Assembly: GCF_015706575.1 (NCBI RefSeq)
Contig: NW_024037064.1
Location: 4,959,427 to 5,023,426 of the forward strand
Direction: 5' to 3'
DNA from: Patiria miniata
Lineage: Eukaryota; Echinodermata; Asteroidea; Valvatida; Asterinidae
Length of the DNA: 64,000 bases
Under the pieces are notes generated by a model. It was not told where the DNA came from and did no database searches. It was given only the letters and a program-made list of their open reading frames with translations. Positions within the stretch are counted from its first letter, which is position 1; each line of letters begins with the position of its first letter. A program made the position numbers and the translations under genes. This document shows, in pieces, positions 22,827 to 34,019 of the stretch.

Positions 22827-25800
22827 CTGAAAAAAAAGTTGATCACACGTTACATAAAAGGATAGAGTTTACTACAGTCATCCCGGTTAACCTTAGGGTA
22901 AAAAAAAAGTCTCCGGTTTCTGGTATGGAGCTTGCCCCAAAAGTGTGGCGACGCAGGTTTTTTTTTTTACCCCACTTTTTTTTTCAAATGTGGGCTGATA
23001 TGTTGCAGATGACACTTCGATCCCCTTAAAACTCTCAAAAATATCCTTTAGAGTGGAGCTTGAGGTGACCTCAGTAAGGCCATAAGGCTTGGGAAGTCTG
23101 CACCCACTTACGATCTCGACTCGACCTGCCAGGCTGGTCATTAGTCTGCTCTCTTACATACTGCGATAATTGAAATGCATTTTCAGATTCCCCGAGATAC
23201 ACGACCATCGCTCCCTCACTCGGCTTCCAGATGCACAATAACAAAATTACAACACCGTGTGCAAATGGTGCCCAACTAAATTTAGTGCAAAATATATGCG
23301 TGCATCATCTGCACTGCTCCAGGATGTCACTGGCTCAGCCTCTACCAATTGACAGTGATTGCTGGAAGATTTGCAGGATTGAGGCATGGTCACCCCTCCA
23401 AGGACCACATTATAAAGAAATAATTGAGGATTTTGCAGGATTAAGGCTGTATGCGATTTTTACATGAAGGCAGTTGGAGGATTTTGCAGGACTGAGGTTG
23501 CATCTATACTATAATTCCAGGAATCTGTGTGTGTGTGTCTGTCTGTCTGTATTTCGATTATCTCCAGAACCGGGCATTGTATGAAGTTGAAAATCGGCGG
23601 GTGTCTTGAACGGGACACCAGAATGTGTAGTGCCAACTTTGAAGTTGTTTGGACGAGCGGTTCTCGAAAAAGCTGCAAAAGAGCAACATTTTCTGAGGCA
23701 AACGTGGCAAATTATAGCCTAGACCACCACGCACTGATGTTCTTTTCAATTGTTTACGTCATGTTTTAGGCTAAAGTGCACGTACTCAATATGACGTAAA
23801 CAATGCAAAAAGGACGGGCACGCGCACGTGCATTGTAGGGCGATACCATATTGTCCAATGTGGGTGAATGGCACTGCATACCATGTTTCCGTATGTACAC
23901 GTACGTGGTGGCTACACGGGCACATTAGGTGGTCGACTGAGCATCCTTACTGCAGGGCAATACCATTGTCCAGAAGGGGTAAATATCTGCGCTATTATTT
24001 TGCAGCTTTTTTGAAAACCACTAGCCTAAACAACTTCAAATTTGGCACAAACTTTGACGTGAGTGCATTCAACCTGTGAAAACATGCAACCAATACCAGC
24101 GGCAAAGAAATTTGCCCTTCCCGAACATGCACATTTTAGACGGGCACTGCACTAGTCCTAGCAAAAACCCTAGGGAGTTAGGATTAATACAAATACTGCA
24201 AATACAAATTCTGGTTATGGGCAATTGAATGTCATGTCAGTATTATACAGAGCTTTTAAAAGCTCAGTGAATAAACCTGACAATGTATTTATCGAATCTT
24301 TTACATGTACAGCCATTACCTGGTCATGGTCAAGGAGACTAAACAGACTAGGAGTTGTGGATCATTTTTCTAAATTGTTATTTAGGTATAATGGTTTATT
24401 GGTTTTGTCACTGATATGTACCTTTCATAATGGTGAAATTGCCGTTAAAGCAAACCAAAAACCTTTGTCCCGACTGTGCATTTACATGTCTGTGTACAGT
24501 AAATACAGTGAATACTCCACTTTAGTAATTACACTTTCTGTCATAACTAATATTTTGGCCAAGTATTAACGATCAGTACACTGTACAACAGCACACACAG
24601 TAGTCTTGGCCCACGACGCTATTGATCGATAGTGGAGGATGCATATATATACCCTCCAATGTCACAACAATTAGACCGGCAGGCCTATATACATGTACTT
24701 GCACTAATTCTTAGCCATTTTGTTTCAGTGGTTTTAACTTTTCTTTAGTGTTTTTCCCAGGCTTTCCTAAGGAATCAATCAGCGACTGAGAAAAGGTTAT
24801 ATGGCTCGCCCAATGGTTGTAAACGTACGCCCTGGCCTATGTGCGGTGATCGAGCACCATCACTTTATAGGGAACCAATTAGCGATTGAAAAAAATGTTT
24901 CATGGCTCACCTGACGGTTGTGGACATTCGCGCTATACGTGCGGTGATCAAGCATGGAGCTATAAAAATGACTATGATTGTTCAAATTTATACAGACAGT
25001 CTTATTTACATAAAATGGCCACGCCCCATTGCTACGAAATGACCAAGATATTGGTGAGAGAAAGTATAAAATCAATTATGCAAGTGCGCTACACAACAAT
25101 GCAACTATCTCTCTTGATCACTGACATCTTGGGCCAAGACTATATACACAGGGGTTTGGCATTGGAACAATAGGCCTTTTCTCACTAGACCAAATCTCGG
25201 GGGTGGCCTGGGGCGACATGGAGGTTAAAATAAACCACGTTTCTCACTTGAAATTTTCATCCCTGCGCCACCCCCCAGCCACCCCCAAGATTGCTCATCC
25301 CGGGGGCGAGCTCACCCCTGCTTAGGACCAGAGTGGAAAAATCTTATCCCCAGGGCGAGACACTTTCCCCAGGGCAAAAACTTTAGTGTTAAACGAGAAG
25401 GGGTGAATTCGCCCCGGGGCGAGCATCAGAGGGTTGAAAAGACTGTAAAGTCTGATGTTATTGCAACAGTTCATCTGAAAATACGGTTAATTGCAAACAA
25501 TGTGGGTTTTTGGGTGGCTTTTGAACCACAGCAAATCCAACCGTACCATTCAACAACCAATGACTCGATCAATCGTAATCATACTGGAAAAAAATAATTG
25601 TAAAAAATCCAATAAAAATGTTGGGAAGTTTACCGGATATTTTGACATGAAAATACACACAGAGTTTTATGCCTTTCTTTCCTTATATTGAGTACTAATA
25701 AGTAAGAATAGTGAATTTTGCTCTGTGAAGAGGCATACAAATCAGAAGAATGCAAAATATGGCTAAATAGGTCAGCGAATAGAGCACTTGAACGGTGATT

Positions 25801-25981
25801 CAGAGGTTGTCTGATCAAATCTCACTCTAGTGAATTTCTATACTAATCTGCTTAAAAACGCTAAGACAAAGAGATACGACTTTTCTCGTCACTGTTGCTT
25901 GGCAACAAGCTGTCAAAAAACAAATTCTGATTCTGATTGATTCCTCTGTCTCAGATCAAACTTAGAAATATGGTGACTCAC
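22827..25981 (-). other. intron or 5' region, repeats only
   Basis: I see no exon that I can defend. 23485-23760 resembles a widespread repeat with GT/GTCT microsatellite at 23525-23550. 24760-24950 holds two ~100-bp direct copies (shared words: ccaatggttgtaaacgtacg versus its diverged partner, and gtgcggtgatc). 25190-25400 has gggcgag-type repeats in both orientations. Confidence 0.5.
25761..25942 (+). mobile_element. tRNA-derived SINE, copy 1
   Basis: A tRNA-like head begins ggctaaataggtcagcgaat, with an A-box-like word and a degraded B box near 25804-25824, and ends in a gattctgattctgatt tail. It is the paralogue of the better-preserved copy at 28113. Confidence 0.6.
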
Positions 25982-26029
25982 GGGGATGGGTAGCAGGAAT
26001 GTCTTGCACTGCTGGTGAAGATGCCTTTT
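25982..26029 (-). CDS. micro-exon gamma, copy 1 (48 nt, phase 1-1)
   Basis: The acceptor cataattttag precedes 26029 and the donor gtgagtcacc follows 25982. It codes KASSPAVQDIPATHP after a split codon, with no known domain. It is nearest to TPR exon 1 and phase-compatible with it. Confidence 0.55.
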
Positions 26030-26376
26030 CTAAAATTATGAAGAAGAAAAAGTAAAACAGATTAGTCTCCAATCCAGCCACTGTCAACTTTGGAAACCAG
26101 TTACAGTCTTTATTTTCAAAGAGGAGTCTAAGAATCATTGACACATGTGCACTATGATCATTGACTAAACCTGGTTGTAGAAAAAGCAGTTGATTGAAAG
26201 AACTGATGAAATTGAAACATAACAGCATGGCTGATCATCAAAATAAATATTACTAATTGTATTTAAAAAAAAACCAAAAAACTATATAGACCATTTGCAA
26301 GTTGCGCAATGACAGCAGGCAGGTTTTATTTAAATTTAGTTACAATACAAGCACAAAGTACCTAATCAAGTGTATC

Positions 26377-26635
26377 CATTGATCTCCATTAGTAAGACTG
26401 GATAGGACACGCGTACACTTGCACGCAGTGAAGATTAGGAAAACGTGGACAGAAACAGCTGGGTAGTACAGTGCGGGTTTAATGTTTGCAACCGCGCTTG
26501 CGTGACGTGCGCACGCTGCATGGTCTGTGTGTGACGAACGCATTCCAAACTTTCAAACCCTCACCGATGACTACGCATACGAGCACAAGATGGAGGGCGC
26601 TGTGTCCTATCCTGTCTTCTTAATGGAGACCAATG
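26377..26635. mobile_element. hAT-like MITE with 8-bp target duplication AGTGTATC
   Basis: The inverted ends are about 28 bp (cattgatctccatt… and …aatggagaccaatg). AGTGTATC flanks both sides (26369-26376 and 26636-26643). The paralogous site in unit 2 (near 28730) has a single agtgtatc and no insert, so insertion followed the unit duplication. It encodes no transposase. Confidence 0.85.
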
Positions 26636-26869
26636 AGTGTATCACACAAAACACACATTTACTTATTCCGTAGTTGTGGGGACTTACACTCGTCGCCACA
26701 AGGTATTTGTGGGGACCGAAAATGCTATGGGGACAGCAGAAAGTCCCCATAACTCGGTCCTAATATTTGCCTAACAAAAAAACTTCGCATAACGCAGTGT
26801 ATGCCTACCCAGACTTACCCACTGTCATGGCACACCATGCAAAGGGTGTCTTAGGCTTTTATACCTTAC

Positions 26870-26905
26870 CTGAAACTTGGGGCTTCCCATCGTCCACATT
26901 TGATT
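26870..26905 (-). CDS. micro-exon alpha, copy 1 (36 nt, phase 1-1)
   Basis: The acceptor tttttcag-type site precedes 26905 and the donor gtaaggta follows 26870. It codes SNVDDGKPQVS after a split codon, a short acidic linker. Length, phase and sequence match copy 2 at 28808. Confidence 0.6.
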
Positions 26906-27978
26906 CTGAAAATGAAATATTAAATGTACCTGCATTATAGTCTGGCCGCACTAAATAGTACACTGGGACATTGAGTAGGATTTTCCAACAGCAAAATTTT
27001 TAAAGTTTTTGCTTGCACATACCTTTGCTCTGTATGCTTGTTATTCCAAAAAGATCAAGATCAATATCAAAGAAGCTATGAAAGGTAAATCGCAAAGAAG
27101 TAACGCTTGTCAAGTAGACAGACACTTTTTTTCTTACCATAATTCAAGGCAAGATGAACAAATTAAGTAAATTCTATTCAAATTATTATTTAATACTGGC
27201 ATCAATGTAATAATATTGAGTGATCATGCAAGCAAACTTTCCACATCGTTAAGCAATTATAGGGTGGAGGATGCCATAAACATAAATGTCTGTCACTGGG
27301 ACAGAAGAAAACAGTTTCAATTTTGTTTAATCCATGAAGATCCTTTCTAACAAATGACAATAGTAATTAAAGGCTCTAAACTCCAGTCCATCTTTTGCTC
27401 AACTGTTCAATCGTCTGAAGAACTTGACATGAGGAAATACTGAAATCTTCTTTGACATAACGTTTGTTACACAGGCAGACTTTGATTATCATTGTTTTTT
27501 TAATGGAAGTCCAAGAATCATTCCGTTACCAACTGACGCATGCACACTATGGTCATTGACTAAACCTGGTTGCAGAAAAATACTGGTAGCTGGTACAAAA
27601 CTCTTGCTACCAATGGGGGCTACCTGAGCAGTATTGCGCTCGGAATGATACATGTACTTGTACATGTTCATACGATGCAGTGTTTGCTCCGATTCCAATT
27701 AAGTAAGCAAGTAAGATACCTCGGAATGGTATATACCGGTGCGATACGATGGTTGCTCCAGTTCAAAGTGAGGGAGATACTCGCTGATCATCAATTAAAA
27801 TTAACATCACTGATCTTATTTGTCAAAAAATACTAAACACAATGTAAATGTATGTAAGGATCTATAACTTACCCAGAACTTGGGCGTGAATATGTATAAG
27901 GTTAAGTTTAGGCTTCATAATTTATGCAGAACTTGGGCGTGAATATGTATGAGGTATAGAAGAGGCTTTATAACTTAC

Positions 27979-28013
27979 TCGGAACATTGGGTGCTCATCA
28001 TCCAAGTTTGTTT
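27979..28013 (-). pseudogene. micro-exon beta, copy 1, damaged (35 nt)
   Basis: The acceptor ttttcag precedes 28013. The sequence reads TNLDDEHP like copy 2, but the only GT donor makes a 35-nt exon that would break the phase-1 frame. It is probably skipped or decayed. Adjacent plus-strand words (acttacccagaacttggg near 27868 and 27925) are further donor-side remnants. Confidence 0.5.
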
Positions 28014-28112
28014 CTGAAAAGAAAATAATATTCAATGTACTGCATTTGCCTTTACAGTAAAAATAGCACTGCACTGTGAAAAGAGGCATACAATCAGAAG
28101 AACGCAAAATAT

Positions 28113-28311
28113 GGCTTAATAGCTCAGTTAATAGAGCACTGGAATGGGGATTCAGAGGTTACCGTTCAAATCTCACTCTAATTCTTCACTTATCTGCTTA
28201 AAAACAAATCAAAGACAAAGAGATACACATTTTCTTGTCTGTGTTGCCTCGCAGCAAGCAGCCAACAAAAAAAAAAGAAAATATTCTGATTCTGATTAAT
28301 TCCTCTGTCTC
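28113..28311 (+). mobile_element. tRNA-derived SINE, copy 2
   Basis: The head reads ggcttaatagctcagttaat and then agagca, a near-perfect tRNA A box. The B box ggttaccgttcaaatctc lies at 28157-28174. A non-tRNA body and a gattctgattctgatt tail end near 28311. The spacing of the boxes fits a tRNA, but acceptor pairing is lost, so this is a SINE rather than a tRNA gene. Confidence 0.75.
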
Positions 28312-28339
28312 AGATCAAAATATAAATATGCTGACTCGC

Positions 28340-28387
28340 TGGGATGGGTAGAAGGAATGTCTTCAACTGCTGGTGAAGATGTCTCTT
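28340..28387 (-). CDS. micro-exon gamma, copy 2 (48 nt, GC donor)
   Basis: The acceptor ataattttag precedes 28387. It codes TSSPAVEDIPSTHP, parallel to copy 1. The donor position reads gcgagt instead of gtgagt. GC-AG introns are a known minor class, so the exon may still be used, less efficiently. Confidence 0.45.
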
Positions 28388-28807
28388 CTAAAATTATGAA
28401 GAAGAAAAAAGTAAAACAGATTAGTCTCCAATCCAGCCACTGTCCACTTTAAAAACCTGTTTACAATCTTTATTTTTCAAAGAGGAGTCTAAGAATCATT
28501 GACAAATGTGCACTATGATCATTGACTAAACCTGGTTGTAGAAAAAGTAGTTCATTGATAAACGAAAATAAACAAGCGTTAGATTTTTGATAGAAATGAA
28601 ATATATCAGCATGGCTGATCATCAAAATATTTGTAAAAAAAAATATATAGACCGTTTGCAAGGTGCGCCATGACAGCGAGTAGGTTTTATTTAAATTTAG
28701 TTACAATACAAGCACAAAGTACCTAATCAAGTGTATCACCCAGAAACAAATACCTGCCCACTGTCATGGCGCACCATGCAAAGGGTCTCTTAGGCTCTAT
28801 AACTTAC

Positions 28808-28843
28808 CTGCAACTTGGGGCTTCCCATCGTCCACATTTGATT
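28808..28843 (-). CDS. micro-exon alpha, copy 2 (36 nt, phase 1-1)
   Basis: The acceptor ttttcag precedes 28843 and the donor gtaagtta follows 28808. It codes SNVDDGKPQVA, one residue different from copy 1. Both splice sites are strong. Confidence 0.6.
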
Positions 28844-28982
28844 CTGAAAATGAAATATTAAATGTACCTGTAAAACGGTCTGTCCACACTAAATGTTACA
28901 ACTTTGATCATTGAGCACGATTTCCAACAGCAAAATTTTTTTAATTTTTTGCTTGCACATATCTTTGCTCTGTATGCTTGTT

Positions 28983-29465
28983 AAAGGGAAGATACAACAT
29001 TTGCAAACATCAACAGATGAAATAGTCAAATTATCACAAAATACCTTACTGGATTGTTAGGGAATGACAGTCTAAAGCATCCTGTACAATCGTGGCTCCT
29101 GGTGTGCTGACATTTTCAAGAAAAACTCCATTTTTCCAACACAAACTGGCTTTTTTCAAAAACTGCCCCTAATTTTTCATATTTAGTTATTCCGCAATAG
29201 ATTACACATCTGTGAAGGGGTACAAGCCAGCTAGACTGATTCTTTCACTTTACAATTCCCCCAGTCTATAAATCGCTCCATTTCATCTTCAGTGGGATCT
29301 GGGAGCCAGAGTACAAGAACATGATTGGGTTTCTTAGTTTTTCCAGCATCTACGATCCCATAACGTGAAACAAGTCATTTTAACAATATTTGCTATAACA
29401 TACTATTCTCCAAATCCATTTATTACTGAATATTGCAGCAAAAGCAAAATGTTGTACATTCCTTT
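28983..29465. mobile_element. MITE-like insert, aaagggaaga…acattccttt ends
   Basis: Imperfect inverted ends (aaagggaagatacaacatt and aatgttgtacattccttt) are flanked by TTA. The paralogous site in unit 1 (near 27043) is empty. It is non-coding. Confidence 0.65.
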
Positions 29466-30398
29466 AATCTAGAAAATTCACGATCAAGAAGCTATGAAAG
29501 GTACATGTACATCGTAAAGATGTAACGCTCGTCAAGTGGACAGACATTTTTGTTCCTAATAATTTCAGGCAAGATGAACAAATTAGTAAATTTTATTCAA
29601 ATTATTATTTAATACCATCAATGTTAATATTGAGTGATCTTTTAAGCAAACTTTCCACACCCTTAAGAAATTATAGGGTGGAGGATGCCTGGTGAACATA
29701 ATGTTTGTCACTGGACAGAAGGAAACATTCAATGAGTTTCAAACAGTTTTTTTTAATCGATGAAGATACCTTTCTCACAAATAAGAATAGTAATTAAAGG
29801 CCCTGTTAACCCAAATCCTTCTTTTGCTCAACTGTTCAATGGTCTGAAGAACTGACATGAGGAAATACTGAAATATTCTCTGACATAACGTTTGTTACCC
29901 AGACAGACTTTGATTATCATTGTTTTCCAAGAAGTCAAGAATCATTCTGTTACCAACTGACGCATGCTGACTAAACCTGGTTGCAGAAAAGTAATGGTAG
30001 CTGCGGGCACGCAGGGCAAGGGTTTTGCTTTGTGAAATAGCAGGTAAAAAACTCTTGCTATCAATGGGGCTACCTCAGCAGCATCGTGCTAGAAATGATA
30101 CATGTACATGTATACAATGCGGTGTTTGCTCCGATTCCAGTGAGACACCTCGGAACAATGTGAGGGTTGCTCCGGTTCAAAGTGAGTGAGATACTCGCTG
30201 ATCATCAATTATTCATTGATGATATTTGTCCAAAAAAACTACACAGTGTAAATGTATATAAGGATCTACAACTTACCCAGAACTTGGGCGTGAATATGTA
30301 TGAGGTATAGTATAGGCTTTATAACTTACCCAGAACCTATGTGTGAATATGTACATGTATGAGGTACGCTATTGTAAAGGCTTTATAACTTACGGTAC

Positions 30399-30434
30399 CT
30401 GGAACTTGGGGATGCTCATCATCCAAGTTTGTTT
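30399..30434 (-). CDS. micro-exon beta, copy 2 (36 nt, phase 1-1)
   Basis: The acceptor ttttcag precedes 30434 and the donor gtaccg follows 30399. It codes TNLDDEHPQVP after a split codon. It is clearly related to alpha (SNVDDGKPQVS), so alpha and beta are themselves old duplicates. It is the most 5' exon I can recognise; the gene start lies further upstream and was not found. Confidence 0.55.
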
Positions 30435-30575
30435 CTGAAAAGACATTTGTATAAAATGTAATTACATTTGTTTATACACTGTAAATAACACTGAAAAGAG
30501 GCATTTACAAATTAAGAGAGCACAAACATACATGTAATGGCTAAAAAGGTCAGTTAATAGAGCACTACCATTTTG

Positions 30576-30721
30576 AATTCAGGAAAAATTGACTGGCATT
30601 AGACAGACCAATCACAGGGCACTTTGATTGGTCACCTGGATGGTGACCAATCAAAGTGCCCTGTGATAGGTCAGGTGACAAATTAACAACAAGGCGTGTG
30701 TGACAAGGATGTTTCCTGAAT
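30576..30721. mobile_element. small palindromic element with perfect 25-bp hairpin
   Basis: The outer ends attcaggaaa and tttcctgaat enclose a perfect stem, 30612-30636 paired with 30642-30666 around the loop tggat. It sits where the third copy of the SINE unit is truncated. Confidence 0.75.
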
Positions 30722-31138
30722 TGAAGGTGAAATTTCTCTTTTCTTCCCGAAGGTATGTGAACCTAACCACTACCATTTGTATTTTCAATTCCCACAGGGG
30801 AATCAGGCATTTGAGGACAGTTTTGGGGGTGAAATCTGAAGATTTTGATAGGGGGTACGAGTGAAAATGGTCAAAATAGGTTATTGGTATTGACATGTAC
30901 TCTAAGATCCTAGGACCCTACTCGCCCGACAAGCTCCAAGTGTAAAAAAGGCGATTCGTAGAGTAAAGGCCTATTACTCGGACTACACAATACTCACCCA
31001 TTATACTAATGAAATAATTTTTAGTCTGGTCCTCAAGTACTCCACTGCGCACACTGCATTGATGTCTATCAGGTTCTTAACCGCATTGTTTATTAGACTT
31101 GTCACCAGTCCATCCATTATTGTAAATTAGGGCCTATA

Positions 31139-31560
31139 ATGTGACCCGTTCTGTCAAAATCAGACTTTTCTGGGCATAAGGTCGAAAATGATATTTTTTA
31201 CATGTTGTTAACATGTTCTTTTTCCTTTTTAAAGGTGGTTTAATTTTTGAAGCCGGTCATTCCTGGGCAGAGTTATGCTATTTTGAAGTTCATTGTGTCG
31301 AAAAGTAGAAAAGGAGAAAATGGCACGAACGTCACAAAACAGTTATCTTTAACTGATATACCTTATCAAAATCATCAAAAATAGTATATGTAGAGTTCAA
31401 ATTAGGGTTTCAAACTTTTTTAATATATTTTAGACATGTGCAGGATTACAAATATGCAAAAATTTGAAAATCGATAAAATCACCCCCACAGCGTTTTTTG
31501 GCCCTATCTCAATTTCAACCTCTGCCCAGAAGCGTCTGCTTTTGACAGAACAGGTCACAT
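31139..31560. mobile_element. MITE with ~38-bp ends, atgtgacccgttctgtcaaa
   Basis: The left end atgtgacccgttctgtcaaa and the right end tttgacagaacaggtcacat are complementary with few mismatches and continue inward through ctgggca. It encodes no transposase; the open frame at 31464-31781 runs through the end and is a chance frame. Confidence 0.7.
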
Positions 31561-32074
31561 ATTTCGCCAAAAGTTTTCGGGCAATATTACGAAAACAGAA
31601 AACACTGGAAATCCAGAATCCAGAATCCGCATACAATTCCGCAGACGTTAGATCAAAATTCCGGAAATCTGGAAAAATCCGGACAAATCACACCCCTGAA
31701 TATATGGTGAACTATAAAGTGAGATACTTTGCGTTTATGCTCTACCTGGGAGTAATTGGTTTGTGTGATGACATACAATAGCTGATGTTGTGAGGGAGTT
31801 GAGGTTTCAAGATTTTGTCTGAGCATTTATACATAGACCAGGTGTAAAGCAGATCTCAAATTGCACTACATGTATAGTGCTGATGATTGTCTATCTTCAA
31901 CAAACCTCTTGAGCGAATCTACTCTGAGGATTTCCCATTATTGGTCAGACTAGGACCATGTTCCAACACAAGCATACTACTTCCTGCAGATAGATAAAAA
32001 ACAAAACCAAACCGACAATGAGTGACAACGATCAATGCAGAAAAGACGACAATATACATGTAGCAAAATGGATG

Positions 32075-32304
32075 CAAGGGCGGATCGGGGGGGGGGGCAA
32101 CGGGGGCCTTCGTACAACATTATATTTTCCTCAAAAACAAAATTGGTCAAAGTGGTCAGAAATTGCCTCAGATTGCACCACAGAGCATTTAGAATCCAAA
32201 AACATTTGGGGCCTCGAACCCTACGCCGTTATTTTGTGATCCACTTTTTGGGGGACCAAAGTTGGGGGGGGGGGGCACAAAAATGTGTTCTGGATCCGCC
32301 CTTG
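32075..32304. mobile_element. hAT-like G-run MITE
   Basis: The ends are caagggcggatc and tggatccgcccttg. The flanks aatggatg and catggatg form an 8-bp target duplication with one mismatch. The inner word ttgcctcagattgcaccaca matches the element at 55062-55394. Confidence 0.8.
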
Positions 32305-34019
32305 CATGGATGCTGTGCCCATGATACATGCAGCATTTGTCTGTGAGCAATCCGTTTATTTCACATTGGTATGTTTTAATATGAAGCCATTATGTCTCCG
32401 CCATTTTGTATCCATGAGGGTCAGTGCTGGAACTGCTGCACATCCATGACCTCTTGTTATACTCCATTTAATTATTGCACTTCCATACTAGGGTACCCAC
32501 CGTATTCAAATTAAATGGTAGATTTGCAATATTGCCTAATACCTGTGCTATTTTTATTAGAAAGAAAACAGATCAAATGTAAACCAAGATACAATTTGCT
32601 GAAAAGCACCATGTGTATGGCTTAGGAGATGCCTGCCTTGGATAGGCAAGAATTGGCAAGCCTTGCAAACCTAGTCCGGATCAGTCAAAGTCTTAGTCAC
32701 AAGTGACAGTCAGTCAGTCAGTCAGTTACTTGTAGTTATGATTGCAGCAGACAGGGCAGCAACGGAGATCAAGTCCGTTACTGTTTGGATACAATGACGG
32801 AATAGTTGATGCATGAAAAAGTGATTTGGTTTGTGGATTACCAAGAACAATCCACAAACCAAAGTTGAAGTTCATATGTTAAGTATTTCTCAAGTTATCG
32901 CGCTGACATGATTTATCCGGACACACACACACACAAACGCACCCACACCCACACCCTCTCAAATTTGTATCCTTGTGGAGACATTCCTTTGTTCTCGTGT
33001 AGTAAAGTGTTCAATTTGAAAGTGAAGTTTTAAAATGCTCTTATTTTAACCAGAATTAGTTTCCTTGGCTGAAATTGGACTTAATATCCCTTTTCTAAAA
33101 CTCTTTCATTTGCGACGGATCAACCCACCTTGGAAATTCCTAGTTTTTGAGTAAAACCCATATTTCTATTTCGTGAAAACCTTGTGGAGACCTATTCATG
33201 TATAGAAATTGCCCTGTGGAGACCTTTACAATGTTTTGTTCCCTATTGTTGTGTGTCTCCACAAGGATACAAATTTGTAGTCACCCACACACCCACCACG
33301 GAAGGACAAGGCGGAAAACAGTATGCCCCTTCGGCTTCGCTGCGGGGCATAAAAATCATAGGGCCTATCACTAACAATCATACTTATTTGAACCGCCAGA
33401 CAAAAAGTAAACAAACAAAACATTTCAAACCATCCCTTTGACACTCTTCACATCCAGTAATTACACTTAATTACCTGCATGGAGCCAACTTTAAGAGTCC
33501 TTTGATAAAAATATCATGTTTTATGTTCTCTTTATGAGAAATAAAATGGACCAATTCCAAGGGCCAGTTGTTTGATAAGTTACTAGTCCATATAAGGCAA
33601 GCATGTGACCGTATGATATTAGACAGAGCCTAGGCATGACCAATCCCCCCCCCCCCACGTAGCCACTCCCAATGTGCCTCTGTGACTCATACCTCTCAGT
33701 CTCGCAAGCTCAAAATGTTTGAGGAAACTACAGGAAATCAAACAGATTTCACACAGAAATCACAAACCCTGACAATTTGGGTCTTTGATTGTATATTTTT
33801 TGTAGAGTGTCATTATATGTAATTTTGTGTGTAATGTGACAGGTTTTTTTCTTCAAAATCGAAAGACGCCCAGAATAATTACACTACAGAAATAAACAAA
33901 GTACTTCAGGATTTTATCTTTGAACCAAATCGAAAGAGATAGGTCGAACGCACTGTGCAGTGATACCCCGCCCCCTCACTACACACACTCTTTATCTTAG
34001 CAGTATGACCTTAAACTAT

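Larger units (their letters stand above)
25729..28077. repeat. tandem duplicated intronic unit 1 (~2.35 kb)
   Basis: This unit holds, in plus-strand order, a SINE, the 48-nt exon, the 36-nt alpha exon, decayed donor-like repeats at 27860-27960 and the beta exon. The same order recurs in 28078-30482, and a third, truncated start of the unit is at 30483-30575. Unit 1 alone carries the MITE at 26377-26635. Confidence 0.8.
28078..30482. repeat. tandem duplicated intronic unit 2 (~2.4 kb)
   Basis: This is the second copy of the SINE plus gamma-alpha-beta exon unit. It lacks the 26377 MITE but carries its own element at 28983-29465. Confidence 0.8.
30722..34019. other. non-genic stretch outside the listed elements
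   Basis: Outside 31139-31560 and 32075-32304 I see microsatellites ((gtca)n near 32705-32725, (ac)n near 32925-32935), one unit of the TGACC minisatellite near 32830-32920, and a fragment near 33340-33440 related to 42.53 kb and 61.0 kb. Block C1 begins near 33465. I see no exon. Confidence 0.5.

Noticed and set aside
22893..23141. 82-codon minus-strand frame just upstream of TPR exon 1
   Set aside because: It resembles nothing in TTC12, has no convincing acceptor, and runs through poly-T/A tracts.
24225..24569. 114-codon plus-strand frame
   Set aside because: No recognisable domain and no supporting splice signals; probably chance in AT-rich sequence.
24860..25075. Possible 49-nt exon CTCCATGCTTGATCACC… with ag and gtgag borders on the minus strand
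   Set aside because: Its phases (2 to 0) do not fit the phase-1 chain, and it is part of a local ~100-bp tandem repeat whose other copy lacks the sites.
28113..28185. Functional tRNA gene
   Set aside because: The A and B boxes are good, but there is no acceptor-stem pairing and a SINE body and tail follow.
32700..32725. CRISPR-like short direct repeats (gtca units)
   Set aside because: Simple tetranucleotide microsatellite in animal DNA; no spacers.
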